Positions 20,231 through 32,665 are shown, numbered from the stretch's first letter. The stretch is 64,000 bases of DNA from Doris montereyensis (GCA_037039925.1 JAXRKP010000176.1:221616-285615); one strand, 5' to 3'. The notes: generated by a model from the letters alone, not told the origin. A program made the numbers and translations.

Positions 20231-22764
20231 TTCTAGTTTCTTGCAAGATTTCAACATTGTTTTAATTTTAACCATGTTTCTATTCCCCAAGACATTCCAA
20301 ACAGCCACGGAAACTTTTTGGTCCATTAAATTGAAAATTCCATTTAGTCAGGAATATTTGGCCGTTGTTGTTAATTGTGTTAAAGAAAACCAGACACAGT
20401 ACTGCACTGGAAAATCCGAAGCAATATCTACCGAACAAGTATTCTCCAAAAAATGGAAATTTAAAATTCACGACTTCACGGACAAAGTATGAAATCATGT
20501 GCACTCTCAACTGTTATGAGGTAATTGCCAGCCATGATTGGGCATTCTTCAACATGTCGATAAATTACGATTTGACATTGGCAATCTAAACTACCCAAAG
20601 ACAAGGTGCACGGATAAGATTTCAGTCCTACATTTCCACTACGTAAAATCTCGAACACTGAACATCATACAATGAAAGAGACTTAGCTACTGACAGAGAT
20701 TAAAAGATAGATCAATAAATTGACATTTAGAGACCGGTGGAGAAAGGTAAATAGATAAAGTTAAAGCAATATTAATGACAAATATAGCAATGGTCAAATA
20801 GCCTGTTATCTGCTGAGGATGTCTATGGAATTCGCTTACCGATCTGAGCAACACAAAAAAGAATGACACCCACTCCCAAAAAAACCCAACAAAAAAATCC
20901 TCTCTCAATGCGACTCATAGACTCTTGGAAAGACTGGGTCACATATCAGTTTTCATATTTGAGGTCCATAAAACACACCTGCTTTCACTTATCAAATTAT
21001 GTCTAGATCAGTAGATGTAGATCTGGGTTCTGGATCTGACATCAATATAAAAACCTGGGTCTAGATCTGGATAGTCAGAACTATATACTTTTCAGGTGTC
21101 TCGATTCCTGGATTCCTGGTGAAAGTCATGTTATGAGGTGGTTAACAAAGAGAAAGGAACACACTGTTGTAAAGAGAAATTTTCAAAAGAGCTCTAGACC
21201 CAACAATCAAATTGAATTGCTCGTATGCTCAAACAGGAAGTTGGTGTTTTAGGCAATTTGGAGTTGACATGTGGCCAGTTTTATTTTCCTGAGCCTACCA
21301 AAAAGTATTACTTTAGTTAAATTCTAACATTGATTTTATAGATTATGGAGTACCATGTAATTTTTACTTGGGTGTAAAGACATTAGTGTGGCTCATTGAT
21401 CATTTCTCCATTCAAAATTCAAACTAAGTGACGCCAGATTTACAGGGATTAAAAAAAAAGGCTCATAATTAGACATACCGAGTGGGAATTTCCCGATTTT
21501 GAGATAGAGCAAAAACGGATCCCATATTTGAGACCAGCGTCCTCAGGTTGCCTTCAAACAGGTGTTAATCCATATGCAGCACAAAGTGTAAATGTAAAGG
21601 TCTGAAATGTCAACATTGTTTAAATTAGCATTTATATTAGAGGAAGTTTGTGAGAGTTTCTCTCTCTCATTAAAACAATAATAATGAAAATAATCTACTA
21701 TATATAATGGACGTAACATCAGACCATGTAACGCTGAATTAGATATATAATCAAATGATGGAATTGTTGAGGTAGCAAGACTTTATCTTAACTTAACACC
21801 AAGCTGCTAAATTGAATGTGGAACAAGTTTTGACCACATCACACCATTTTCGCCTTAAAAAACAAAAGAAATATATGAATTCCCTTATTCCCCTGGTATA
21901 TATGTTAGGCAACAGTTAAATATGGCTTAAAAATAACTGAAATAGGAATAAAGCCATTTTTATTATATATGTTTTGTTTAATTGATAAATTGATTCAATT
22001 AAAAAGGGGGGGTGGAGCCGAGTCCCACACGAATTAAATCCTACCCTCTATCTGCATATACTGCTTGAACTCTTTAAAGGTAAATAAAGAGATAAGAAAT
22101 CAGAATAATATGTATTGCTATTAATGCTATTGAATTTGAAAATAGTGCCTTTATCCAAAGTTTTCATACTACTTTCAGCAATTCAAACTTAATAAGAATA
22201 TTGAAACACGAAGTCAATGTATCACGAGGTACATACTCTCTATACTACTGATTACATATTTAGCTGGAATATAAAATCCTTCTTGCTTTTTGTAGTTGAT
22301 CATTCAGCTTTGGAGAAGCAATATTCCTTCGTCTTTGGTTTCCTTGGGATTGTTGCGGAGCAAAACATCCATATTGGCGTTGAATTCCGCTTAACATATC
22401 GCCTTTTTCGTGTTCTTAGGTCTTTAGAGATGAAAAGATTTCCGATACCGGGTACATACTGTATCTAAGGCTCTTGATTGTGAATCATTTCAATTTTGAT
22501 CAGTGGTTATGCTTTTTTATGTGAAAATGGGGGATCGCTAACTAAAAGTAACGAAATGTGAAAATGGCTTTTTTAAGATTCTACTCAACATGTCCGTTTC
22601 TAGCGTACGGTAATTAAATCTAATTTGAATTGAATGAAATTCGATATTCTAGTGGCTGAAGGTTTGAACATGATTATATTAAAATTTTATTCTTAGATAA
22701 ACCGTTCGTTTATAATGATTTTAAAAAAATTAGTAGTGCGTTGATTTTTTTGCTCAGTATATCC
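20231..22764. other. No recognisable gene
   Basis: AT-rich sequence with short open frames lacking family motifs. CTAGATCT words cluster at 21001-21080. A minus-strand phrase MLSGIQRQYGCFAPQQSQGN lies near 22330-22400, but I cannot connect it to anything. Confidence 0.5.
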
Positions 22765-23070
22765 TAAAACGAATTGGCAGGAGTGGGACCATGAAGTTGA
22801 TGACAAGCTTCATGAAGTGATCCCAAATAATAACAGAAAGGCCAAATGTAGGAGTATGAAATAGGAATGAATAGAACGTGTTAAGCCGCCTCCATTTTGG
22901 TCACGTGTGGCTCATGCAAGGTTCTCTGTTGACCAATGATGACCAGCGTTTCTGTCACTCCTGTGATTGCCTTTTTGCTATTAAACATGTTTTAATAGAG
23001 TGTTCTGAATTGGTTGATATACGATCAAAATATTATTCTGTTGATGAAAAAAGGGAGAAGTGGGGGTAGT
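22765..23070 (+). pseudogene. LINE-A 3' fragment
   Basis: Reads WQEWDHE-like text at 22775 (TTGGCAGGAGTGGGACC, matching 42463-42480), KLHEVIPNNNRKAKCRS, then RLHFGHVWLMQGSLLTNDDQ and CLFAIKHVLIECSELVDIRS (22878-23069). This is the region after RNase H, with the H-x-C-like knuckle of LINE C-termini. Aligns with 17885 onward and 42460-42660. Two frameshifts. Confidence 0.8.
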
Positions 23071-23627
23071 TGTTGGCAGTTGTGATTGTGGGTGAATGGT
23101 AAATTGCTATTGTTGCAGATGTGCTGCTGATGTAGGTATGTCTAGATTGAGACAAGTAGTAGGCCTTTCAAAGTTGCCAAGTCTTCCCTCGAAAAGAGCA
23201 TTTGAAGCTTTTGTTCATACGCATAATAACTTGATCATTTGACATTTTCCTAATGTGGCTAGCAACGTGTTGTCCAAAAATGTCAGGCTTGTCTGATTGG
23301 CCTTTTTTGGTTTTTGTTTCTTTGGTGCCTTCCACGATGGTTGTTCAGTCTTTTAAAGTCTTTGGTCTGGTGATTGACCTGAAGAAGTTGTTTACAGGCT
23401 GCAGGTCGTGTACATGCGACGTACAGGGCTAGCCTGTGTTGTGAGTGGCCGGCTTTGACCTTCTGCTTTCTCTTCTTGAAGTCCAAGTGCGAAGGAGGCG
23501 TGAGCACGGAATGAACCGCAGAAAGTTTCAACTTACTAGAGGGCTGAAGCCAAGTGTTAACAACCTTGTTTTTATAAAAGAAGACGAGGGTTTAGTTTAT
23601 TTTTATAAATACTCATAGATGAAATAA
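23071..23627. other. No recognisable gene
   Basis: A minus-strand open frame of 82 codons (23283-23531) is Lys/Arg/His-rich with no family pattern. I do not support it as a gene. Confidence 0.5.
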
Positions 23628-24355
23628 TAATAATACCTTTATTCATCCAAAGAAGGAAATTACATTATGTTCCTCATAAATAAGTTTAAAAATCATAATA
23701 CATAGATCTATTACTATTCATTATTAAAATTGCTAAACATTGATGCAGTAATATAATGAGTATTAGTATGACAAATACATCACATAAATGCTTAAGATAT
23801 ACAACATCATTTGAGCCCTCCCACAGCCCCCCACACACACAACCGACCCCCTCACACACGCCCTTGGTCAAAGCTCATTCATCCATGCTTGCCCCCCCCC
23901 CCACGTCCATTTGTTATGATAAATACATCACAGAATTGCGTAGGATATACAACCATATTCTACCCATCACACAACACTACCCAACCGACCCCTACGCACA
24001 TGCACGCATGCGATCAAAGCTCATTCGTCCATTTCTGCCCCCCCCCCGCCACATCCATTTGTTTTGATAAATAGATCACAGAAATGCGTAGGATACACCA
24101 CTTCATTCGACCCCCCCCCCTCCCCCCACACACAATACATCGAAACTGACCACCATACACATGCTTTCGGACAAAGCTTATTCATCCATGCCAAACCCCC
24201 ACCTTCATTTGTGTTGATAAATACATCACAGAAATGCGTAGGATCCTCACACATACTACTACTTCACCCCAACCAACCCCACATACACGCCCTCGGTCAA
24301 AGCTCATTCATCCACGTCCAACCACCCACGTCCATTTGTTTTGTTAAAAAATCTT
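23628..24355. repeat. Tandem repeat of about 150 bp, four diverged copies, in the 3' tail of LINE-B
   Basis: The block TGATAAATACATCACAGAA(A/T)TGCGTAGGAT recurs near 23765, 23917, 24065 and 24217. Each copy is followed by a C-rich stretch with ACACAC, then GGTCAAAGCTCATTCATCCA, then poly-C and CCATTTG. Directly left, CCTTTATTCATCCAAAGAAG (23637-23656) and AATAATAATAATA form what looks like the 3' end of a LINE on the minus strand. Confidence 0.85.
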
Positions 24356-24940
24356 GACTGCTGCCAAGGGGTCCCTGGGGAACTCGCAGCTTTCCTTTCG
24401 ATGATGACGGAATGAATGATTTCAGGTATCTATTTGTATTGGCCACTGGGACTCTGAACCTACCACTTCTAATTATTTTTAGACAGGCAATGTCTGCAGG
24501 AAGTGGATGGGTTTTGTCAGTCAGTTTTTTTGGTTATACGTTGTTCATAAACTGTGTCAAATGAGTTCTGTGTGTTCCCTATCAGCCCACCTGCCTTTCT
24601 GATCACCCCGTGAAGTCTCCTATGAAATTTAGTTATGATCTCACCCCAACTGGGAAGCCCAAAGGTCAACACCGAACATATAACTGACGAATAGAACATT
24701 TATTGTAATAGGTGTGTATCAACATAAAAAGATTTCAGTTTTCTCATGCAATATGGCCGTGTGTTAGCTTTTTTCATGATGTTGTCCGTGTTCTCGGTCC
24801 AATTCAATGTGTTATTAATTATTATTCTTAAATACTTGTAGCTCTGTACTCGCTCAATTTCTATCCCTTTTATGGTGACTGGGAGGGTTCATTTTCCCGG
24901 AAATAAAATATCATTTATTTAGTTTTTGAAATATTTAATT
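24355..24940 (-). pseudogene. LINE-B reverse transcriptase, C-terminal fragment
   Basis: The minus strand from about 24890 reads VTIKGIEIERVQSYKYLRII, NWTENTDNIMKKANTRPYCM, RKLKSFYVDTHLL, a stop, then MFYSSVICSVLTFGLPSWGE, HGVIRKAGGLIGNTQNSFDT and YEQRI. After a shift it gives RSGRFRVPVANTNRYLKSFI and PSSSK. This is the classic end of a LINE RT (YKYLGV, then S-x-x-SWGG, then IRKAGxIIG). It belongs to a different family from LINE-A. Together with 23628-24355 it makes one 5'-truncated insertion ending in ATT repeats. Confidence 0.85.
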
Positions 24941-25059
24941 CAATATAGTTTTGGTCGCACCAGCTCACAGAATTGTCTACTTCACTCACATAGTTATTGT
25001 CATTGTTAAAGAAACGATCAAAGAAAGTTTAAAGCCCACCACTCACGACACAGTTAAAT

Positions 25060-25127
25060 GGGTGCACCCGTCTCAAGACGGTCTCAAGACCACCTCAATG
25101 CGATCTCAAGAGGGTCTCAAGACCATC
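25060..25127. repeat. Cluster of GTCTCAAGAC words flanking piggyBac-3
   Basis: CGTCTCAAGACGGTCTCAAGACC, GCGATCTCAAGAGGGTCTCA and AGACC precede the TTAA of piggyBac-3. ATGCGATCTCAAGACGG followed by the inverse TCTTGAGACC (27810-27836) lies just beyond its right end. The element appears to have inserted into a short local repeat. Function unknown. Confidence 0.6.
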
Positions 25128-25564
25128 TTAACCCTATTTCTATCTTTGGGGTCAATGGACCCCAAGGCCGTGTTTTTTGGCTCTAAAATCGTCAATTTTT
25201 GACCTATGGATCTGAAATTTCGTGACTTTTCCTAATTTGACCCCTAAGTGACCAACCCAAATTTGGTTTGTCTCACCTGCATGGTTTGCTCACCCCAAAA
25301 GGCCTCCGCTGGATTTTGAGATTTGCTTCTATTGGGGTCCGCTGGACCCCCTCACAAATAAATAGAAAATATGGAGAAACCTCCTATTTCATACTTTGGG
25401 GTTAACTTGGACCCCATGGCATTTTAGTGCTATAGTTCCAATTGTATGGGTATGTTCCAAATAAATCAATGTCAAATCAAAAGTAGTGGTGTAACTTGCA
25501 AGAAAAAATGAGTTTTAGAACCCAGCACAGTGTACCTGCAACTGCAATACCCAGCAATATCATT

Positions 25565-25613
25565 TTGTATAGCGCTTTTAGTTTTTGTCGAATCCACAAA
25601 GCGCTTTATACAA
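25565..25613. other. Imperfect hairpin around GCGCTTT
   Basis: TTGTATAGCGCTTT (25565-25578) is inverted as AAAGCGCTTTATACAA (25598-25613) with a two-base bulge and a 19-bp loop. It lies inside piggyBac-3 between its left end and the transposase. Similar AGCGCT hairpins are common in interspersed repeats; no role can be assigned. Confidence 0.6.
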
Positions 25614-26049
25614 CAATTATGTACTTCCCCTGAGCAGCCATACTCCTTGATGGATTAGACAAGTTCCCATTGTAATTGTAGCCTTATCTTGATATATATG
25701 TCTTATTGCTGAATAATGGTAGTAGCACATTGCGTGAGGAAATGTGTGCATATATATAATATAGTTCATACTAATACATAATACTATAGCCTCTCCCTAA
25801 AGCTGACTGTAACCACTAGATAACACTGCAACTGCAATGTACATTTAAACATCAATGAAAACAAATATTTAGTTTTGGGTGACTAGAGATTTTATTAGAT
25901 AACATTAACATTGAAAATGAAAAAAACCCAAATGAACAAAAATATGCTTGGGTAGTATGAATTTTTAAAAGTGTTAAGCATTTTCTTGAGTGAATCTATG
26001 TGGATTCACAAATGAAGCAGACTTTTTTTTTTTTTACTACGCAGTGCTC

Positions 26050-27678
26050 GTTACAAACATAGCTATCACATTTTGAGCAGACTTGCTTCACTTTCCTGTC
26101 TTTCTTTCTTGGCACCGACTACATCTTCCTTTCCCCCTTCTCTCTTTCGACCTTCTCCCCTCGTGGTTGCCTCATTTCAAGATTCCATTCAAGTTTCAAA
26201 ATTTCATATCCTAACTTCACCCTTCTATTTGTTTTCGCCAGCTCCATTCTTCTTTGTAGATGCTCTAACACCAACTCTTTAGCCAAAAAGCTCGTTAAAG
26301 GATCCTCGGTCTTTGTAAGATTTTTGTCTGCCGGGAAGACTTCTTTGTACATAATATGCGCTGCCACGGCTGCTGTGTCAACAGGTTGTAAAATATAACC
26401 ATCGGCCACCTTCTGGTTTTTCTCTTGCAGGAAAAACTGTGGCACATGTAGTCGAATGTGTCAACACCACCCTTTGTTTTATTGTAGTATTTTACAATCT
26501 CTGGCTTCTTTTCCCCTCCTGGTCAACATCAACTGCGGGGTGCATTGTCCTTAGCAGCACAACATGTTTTTTGCATTAGACTTGTATGCAACAAGCTCTT
26601 GTCTTCTGTAAACAGGAAAGCTTTCAAACTTACGTATTCTTTTTCCTGTCTGGAATTTTTTTGGGGAAAAGGCTTTGTTTTTTTCTGACAGTGCCCACAA
26701 TGGACAATCCTTTCCTAGACAGATGGTCTGCGAGCTCTACATCAGTGAAGAAGTTATCGCAACTGATATTTCTCCCAGTCTTGTGATATTATGGTGTACT
26801 TAGCTCCTTCACTGTCTCTCTGCCAAGGTTCGTTCTTCTTTCACCATGTTTCCCCAAGTAGGGAATTGCCTGGAGAGGGTATGCAGTTTGGCTATCACAA
26901 ATCATGAAGAGCTTTAGACCATATTTATCCGGCTTGCTTGGAAGATATTGCAGGAATTTGCACCGTCCTCTCCATGGAACCAGCTGTTCGTCTACTGTTA
27001 GACATTGTGATGGGGTGTAATTTCTCTGTAGATTCTTGTTTACCTCATCAAACAGATCTCTCATAGGGGCAAATATATATCTGTCACGTCTGCTGGACCT
27101 TGTTGCCTTGTCATCAAAGCGAAGAGCAACAGAGTTCAATGAAACGCTTCAAACTCATAACACACATGGCCACGCTGTCGCTGAAGCTCCATACCATATC
27201 TTTGACACTTTGAGCAGACTGACTTTCCGTGCTCCGAGATGGATATATAGCCCAAATAATGCTTTCATTTCAGTAAAATCTGTTGGTTGCCATCTTGATC
27301 CTTTGCGTCTAACACCCTCTTTGTTCGTCATTTTGACAATAATATTAATGACTCTGTCTGTAAATATTCGATGAAATATTGACGCAGCTGAGTCGATCTT
27401 TTCGGATTATTGACGTGGGATTTAGGGGGGTCTGAAAACATTTTTTGTTGGTGTTCTTCAATTTGGTAATGGACACTTTGCTCCAAACTATCATTCCATT
27501 CTTGCTCACCTTTGATTGCCAGATTGTTTTGATTGCCAGATTGTTTTGGAAACAAATGCAAAGATGCTTCCCACTTCACAAATCGATGTATATATTTTAA
27601 GTAATTACTAAGAAAATATATGGGGTCCATTGGACCCCAAAGGTAGAAATAGGGGTTTCCATTAATTTCTTCATTCAT
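26050..27678 (-). pseudogene. piggyBac-3 transposase, all three catalytic Asp present but frames broken
   Basis: Minus strand in order: an N-terminal region (27328-27678, containing PKSHVNNPKRSTQLRQYFIE), shifted text DRVINIIVKMTNKEGVRRKG and FTEMKALFGLYIHLGARKVS (27170-27350), RFDDKATRSSRRDRYIFAPM, PSQCLTVDEQLVPWRGRCKF (first Asp, DEQL), KPDKYGLKLFMICDSQTAYP, NISCDNFFTDVELADHLSRK (second Asp, about 26735-26775), GTVRKKQSLFP, NKTKGGVDTFDYMCHSFSCK (third Asp, about 26440-26480), TEDPLTSFLAKELVLEHLQR, and a Cys-rich finger CSRC, VCSKCDSYVCNEHC near 26050-26110. There are shifts near 27330, 26790, 26600, 26440 and 26090. Full domain order is preserved. Confidence 0.92.
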
Positions 27679-28104
27679 GTCAGGGGGTCCGCTTGGACCC
27701 CATGTGATAAATAGGATGTTACCACTATACTGCTATTAAAAGGTAGGGGGTCTATCAGACCCCTAAAAGCTGAAATAGGAATATTTAGGTAGGGTATGAA
27801 ATAGGGTAAATGCGATCTCAAGACGGTCTTGAGACCACACACAGGCCAAAATGCGAACTGCTCAGTTAAAAACCACAACAAACGGTGCGACCCTTGAATT
27901 CAGAACGATCCTGAAAATTTATCTGTCGGACAGCAGGCCGGGGTACTCGACGCTCAGAATAAAGGGATGAGAAAGTCACACTTTTGTAAACCTGACTTCA
28001 GAATCTTCATCAGCGTCAAATGCTAGTGCGATTTGATACCAAACATTGCTATCAAACATTTGCTGTACTAATGTTGATAAATTGTCCTTTGCGTGCGCTA
28101 CATA

Positions 28105-28200
28105 TCCAGTTAGCTAGCTAGCTAGCTAGAGATAGATATATAAATATATATTGAGAGAGATAGAGACAGACAGACAGACAGACAGAGACAGACAGACATA
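28105..28200. repeat. Compound microsatellite (TAGC)n, (AT)n, (GACA)n
   Basis: TAGCTAGCTAGCTAGC at 28111-28128, AT-rich spacer, then GACAGACAGACAGACAG (28165-28197). No gene between 27840 and 28240. Confidence 0.95.
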
Positions 28201-28244
28201 CTAGATCTAGGCAAGTTGCGAGGCGAAGATTCTTGAATAATATT

Positions 28245-28725
28245 TATTTACAGCAGCGCTTGAAGTGGCGGGTGGCGGTCAATAACGAACATCACTCCGT
28301 GCTAAACTCGTCACCATTCACTATCATTCTGAAATGGCATTGTGGACAAAAAACCAAACATGAATTTATACAGAGATATAAACACTATGAGTGTTTGTGG
28401 AAGATAAAGTCAAAAGACTATTGTAATTGACTTGTAAAGATCTTGCATACACCAATTTTTGTTGAATATGTTCAATGTTTTGACAACAATGTTTGTCTAA
28501 ATGACATAATAAAAAAACAAAAACAAAGCTTAAGATACGCGTTCAGGAAAGAGTGTAGAAAGTTGAACGCGGAAACGTTTCCGGTGCTGGAACTCAAGAC
28601 ATCTACATACCAAGACTGTGGTATTATGAAGGCTTTTGTTCCTCAAAGACCATGCTACTCCGCGGTCAGCTGTGTCCAACATTGCTCAATCACTGCCTGC
28701 TTCCATCGGCTACAATGATGCCACA
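28245..28725 (+). pseudogene. MADF-domain (Myb/SANT-like) protein remnant
   Basis: Plus strand: HEFIQRYKHYECLWKIKSKD, YCN, a TGA at 28428-28430, then in the same frame FVEYVQCFDNNVCLNDIIKK and QKQSLRYAFRKECRKLNAE. After a shift, IPRLWYYEGF; after another, LKDHATPRSAVSNIAQSLP. This is the pattern of MADF DNA-binding domains (FI..Y..YE.LW...S.DY...., then I..LR..F.KE..K, then P.LWYY..L.FL.D). Such proteins occur as host regulators and as partners of Harbinger transposases. One stop and two shifts mark it as dead. A GTAAAT donor-like site follows at about 28731. Confidence 0.7.
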
Positions 28726-28892
28726 TTTGAGGTAAATAATTAATAATGTCACAGTAATTGTATTTTTCTCTCTGTATATGCCTGCCTGTCTGCATGTTTA
28801 TCTATTTGTCTGTCAGTCTGTCTGTCATTATCTATCTATCCTATCCTATCTAGCTATCAAACTATATGTCTTGCATCTAACTATCTATCCAT

Positions 28893-29450
<558 letters not shown>

Positions 29451-30109
29451 TTCCTCCTCGCCCCCACCTGTCCACAATTTCTCTGTGTCTCCATTCTCTC
29501 TAGTAACTTCTTGGTACGAGACTGGTTTGTTACTGAATCATTTCCCTACCACTACCAAAGTAGACATGGAATTTAAATGAAGTCGAAAGAAGCAATTTGA
29601 ACTCAATTCAATTAAACTAAACTCAAATCGAAAATCTTTATTTTTTCTCTGGGAAAATCGGTTTTTTCTGGTCAACGAAAGGGCATGCGATAATATTATT
29701 AATATTGAAAATAATTCAGGCAGATAGAAGATGAAATTTAATATGTGATTATTGTGATGTTACTTATGTTATTACAAGCAATCATTCCTTCAATCGTCAT
29801 TCATTCTTCACAATTCCAATTAGACATTCATCTATTCACTATTTCGGTCAATTGTTTGTTTATTCATTCATTCATTCAATTTATTTTTCAATAGCACTTG
29901 CTTCTGAATTATTCCATTCCTTTATTATACGAATACAAGTTATTTACATGCAAAGGAAAATCATTAAGTAAGGATTAACATTTCTTATGAAGGATGGATT
30001 CAAACACATCAGAGTCGGGGAAGAAGTTCGACCTGTAACACCTGCGCTCCTGCACATCGTACTGATGATGTAGAAATATGTCTTGACAGTGTACACTCCC
30101 ATTGCTATT
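29451..30109. other. No recognisable gene
   Basis: AT-rich with a short ATTC tetranucleotide run near 29861-29877. No motif-bearing frame. Confidence 0.5.
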
Positions 30110-31790
30110 ATAGTATTAATGTAACCCATAAACATGTTTCTCGTTCTTTTAGCCGCATCGGAAGCATTTCTGTTTTTGTCCTCTTGCAAGCGAAGCAATA
30201 TTTGTATCTTTGGTGCGGAGACCATCTTGTATTTCATGTGTGTTAGGATTCCCAGCATCAATTGACCCTTGTGGTGTGTATTTTTCAGTCCTTCTCAAAT
30301 AGTTGTGAAAAATACAGTCATACGACATTTTCAATATTGTTTGGTTGGAGGTTTATTTGATTTTAAGAGACCAAAATGCCAAATGTGTTTACTATGACCC
30401 GTCATGCTCTGTAAATTACTGTAATTAAAGATTATTATTTCATCGGTCAGTATCTTGGTATTGAAAGGTTTCAATATTGTTTGGTTGGAGCCAATGGGGG
30501 ATGGAAGGTGTAGTTTTATCGTGATTTTAAAAACTATTGGCCAATGGGGGATGGAAGGTGTAGTTTGTCACTTGTCGTATAACACCACCATCTGAGACAC
30601 GACCGTTGGTTCCAAGGAAAACATAGATGAATTCGTAGTTAGCGTTTGCAATAGCCATAAAATGTGTTTAGTAGGATGACCCGTCGGAGATATGGCCACG
30701 CTCCGTCAAAGCCCCGAGACAGTTCAGAAATTGCCACTTGTCTTCAAATTTCTGTGCAATATTTGGCTACTCAGGAAAGGTTTGGTTTTTCAGCAAAGGA
30801 CCACTGTAGCTTACACAAAACAGTCAACTCCAACGAGCTACTCAACTTATGTAGTGTAACCTGATCCCCAACAGACGTACAATATTTAGATCTTGTTCTT
30901 CTCTAGCCAATCGTTATTTCCAGCTGTTTGAGGTAATGCTTCATTTCTATTGTTATGATCCAATGGGGGATGTTATTTTTCTTCAAGTTTGTACATTTCG
31001 TTTTCCAGTTACATGCTTTTGTTTTCCCCAAAATAATAAAATTTGAATCCGATAGTCTACATGTTCAAAAATTATAAAACTCTAGTAAGTATCGGTTAAA
31101 CTTTGTCGTGGCCAAAAATGCTGCAAATTACAACACCTAGTTTTTTTGCCCGAACCATGATGTGACATATCAATTACGAGTTTGTTCACCCAACATTTTG
31201 TAATGAAGAATTAAAGTTGAAATGGTAGGTTCCGATCTTGTTTGCGAGGATGGCTATCAATAGCTTCCACTTCTTTAGAATAAGTCGTTTCATCTTTCAG
31301 AATTTTAGCATATTTTTTTGTCTTGCTACAGAAATAGGTCATGTTTCGCTTTGTGCCACTATTCCTATAATTTCAAAGAGGATTCAAAAAATTTACTCCA
31401 CGTTTTCGGCCATAAATAGCAATGAGGCATTTTGTTCTTTTAAATCTTATTTTGACGAAGTTTTAAGGTTTTTCAGAGAGCGCTTTTTGTGTCACCCCGT
31501 ACATGTGAGAATGCGCATCAAACATGCAAAACCCGAATAGACTTTAGGTAATCCTTTGCAAGAGACTGATAAATCGCTCTGCATGTTTGTGGAATTATTC
31601 TTCCCAAATTTGGTGAAATACACGTACTGAAGTTCATATCATATGTTCTACCAGTCCACCAGATGCCTAAAAGTTGCCTTTGGTGGGGTGATATTACCTG
31701 TCGCATCTTTGTGTCCTGTTTTTCTATAAGGGGACCAACTATCTGAAGCAAATGATGATATGTGTCCTCGTCCATACGTAAAAATTTTTA
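30110..31790 (-). pseudogene. HARBI1-like PIF/Harbinger transposase, exon-like blocks
   Basis: Minus strand from the N-terminus: MDEDTYHHLLQIVGPLIEKQ, DTKMRQVISPHQRQLLG and RIIPQTCRAIYQSLAKDYLK (31518-31775). Then comes a non-coding gap, then EKFEDKWQFLNCLGAL (about 30720), MAIANANYEFIYVFLGTNGR and VSDGGVIRQV (30590-30665, the DGG motif). Next is KLHLPSPIG, present twice (30490-30515 and 30541-30566). Then CIFHNYLRRTEKYTPQGSID and AGNPNTHEIQDG (30220-30330), ending near 30110 with ASDAAKRTRNMFMGYINTI. The order fits HARBI1-type nucleases. The R-x-V-E-N-x-F-G segment and third acidic motif are not found. Stops and shifts throughout. Confidence 0.82.
30469..30566. repeat. Short duplications inside the Harbinger remnant
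   Basis: TTCAATATTGTTTGGTTGGA occurs at about 30330 and 30469. CCAATGGGGGATGGAAGGTG occurs at 30490 and 30541, and its first 14 bases again at 30960. They duplicate a coding block of the transposase, so they arose after insertion. Confidence 0.85.
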
Positions 31791-32403
31791 TAATCCACAG
31801 AGTATAATGTCAGTTCTTTTAAAAGGTGCTGTGAGTGTGAGTGTAATTTGATCCGCAACAGATTGTTTGCACCATAATGATTTAGATCTTGTTTTCTTTA
31901 GCCAATCGTTATTTCCATACTGTTTGAGGTTCGCTTTCAATTACATTTTTATGTTTCCTTTGTTTTACAAATGATATCTAGTCAGTTGGCCCGCTTTGGT
32001 AGCTCTTCCTGTTTATGATCACAGATGTAAATCTTTGGGATTTTCTGATTTATTTTTCTTCAAGTTTGTACTTTTTTTTTTTTCTAAATTAAAATACATG
32101 CTTTAGGTGAGATTTTTTCCCCAAAATAATAAAATTCCTTGAATCACCGATAGTCTCAGCGGAAGCATGTTCAAAATTATTATTCATACGAATACAATTT
32201 CCAAGTCCCTAGTAAGTATCGGTTCAGATTTTGTCTTTACTTCTTTCAAAAAATGTCTGCAAATTACAACACCTAGTTTTTTTGCCCGAACCATGATGTT
32301 GAAATATAATTAACCATATCAATTACGAGTTTGTTCACCTGCGGTCGACGATTTTTCCTTTTTCCTTCCAGGAAATCGAATGAAGTCTTTTTAAATTCCT
32401 ATT

Positions 32404-32665
32404 GCGTTACTTTGCGATTCAGTTATTGTTATAAATATTTGTGAGTTATTGTGTTCTAATCTAGATCTTGTTAGACAAGATTAAGATCGATCTGCTTGAG
32501 TGAAGTGACCTAGATTCTTTTTTATCTGTAAGATCTAGATCTAGATTTTAAATGACAGCTTGCACTATTGTCGTTTCATCTTTCCCTAGGCCATATTAGT
32601 TAGTTTATCAGCGTATTTTAGCTTGTTCAGATTTAAATTATTTCGGCGTTCCAAAGAATTTGAGA
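32404..32665. repeat. Dispersed repeat, copy 2 (partner of 4185-4430)
   Basis: Collinear with 4185-4430 through GTGAGTTATTGTG, AGATTAAGATCGATCTGCTT, CTAGATCTAGATTTTA, CTTTCCCTAGG, TATCAGCGTAT and TTCGGCGTTCCA. It sits inside the second copy of a tandem duplication but not the first, which suggests it inserted after the duplication. Confidence 0.75.

Larger units (their letters stand above)
25128..27810 (-). mobile_element. piggyBac-3 element
   Basis: Left end TTAA (25128-25131) then CCCTATTTC. Right end GAAATAGGG (27798-27806), the exact inverse, then TAAA, where one base of the TTAA target has changed. Length between targets is 2675 bp. Just inside both ends lie GGGGTCC/GGACCCC palindromes: near 25147-25163, 25336-25352 and 25400-25422 on the left, and near 27619-27641, 27683-27701 and 27747-27762 on the right. 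The interior has one transposase pseudogene on the minus strand. Confidence 0.9.

Noticed and set aside
20217..20510. Opposed 91- and 76-codon frames
   Set aside because: Neither shows a recognisable family motif. They overlap on opposite strands, which is usual for stop-poor chance sequence.
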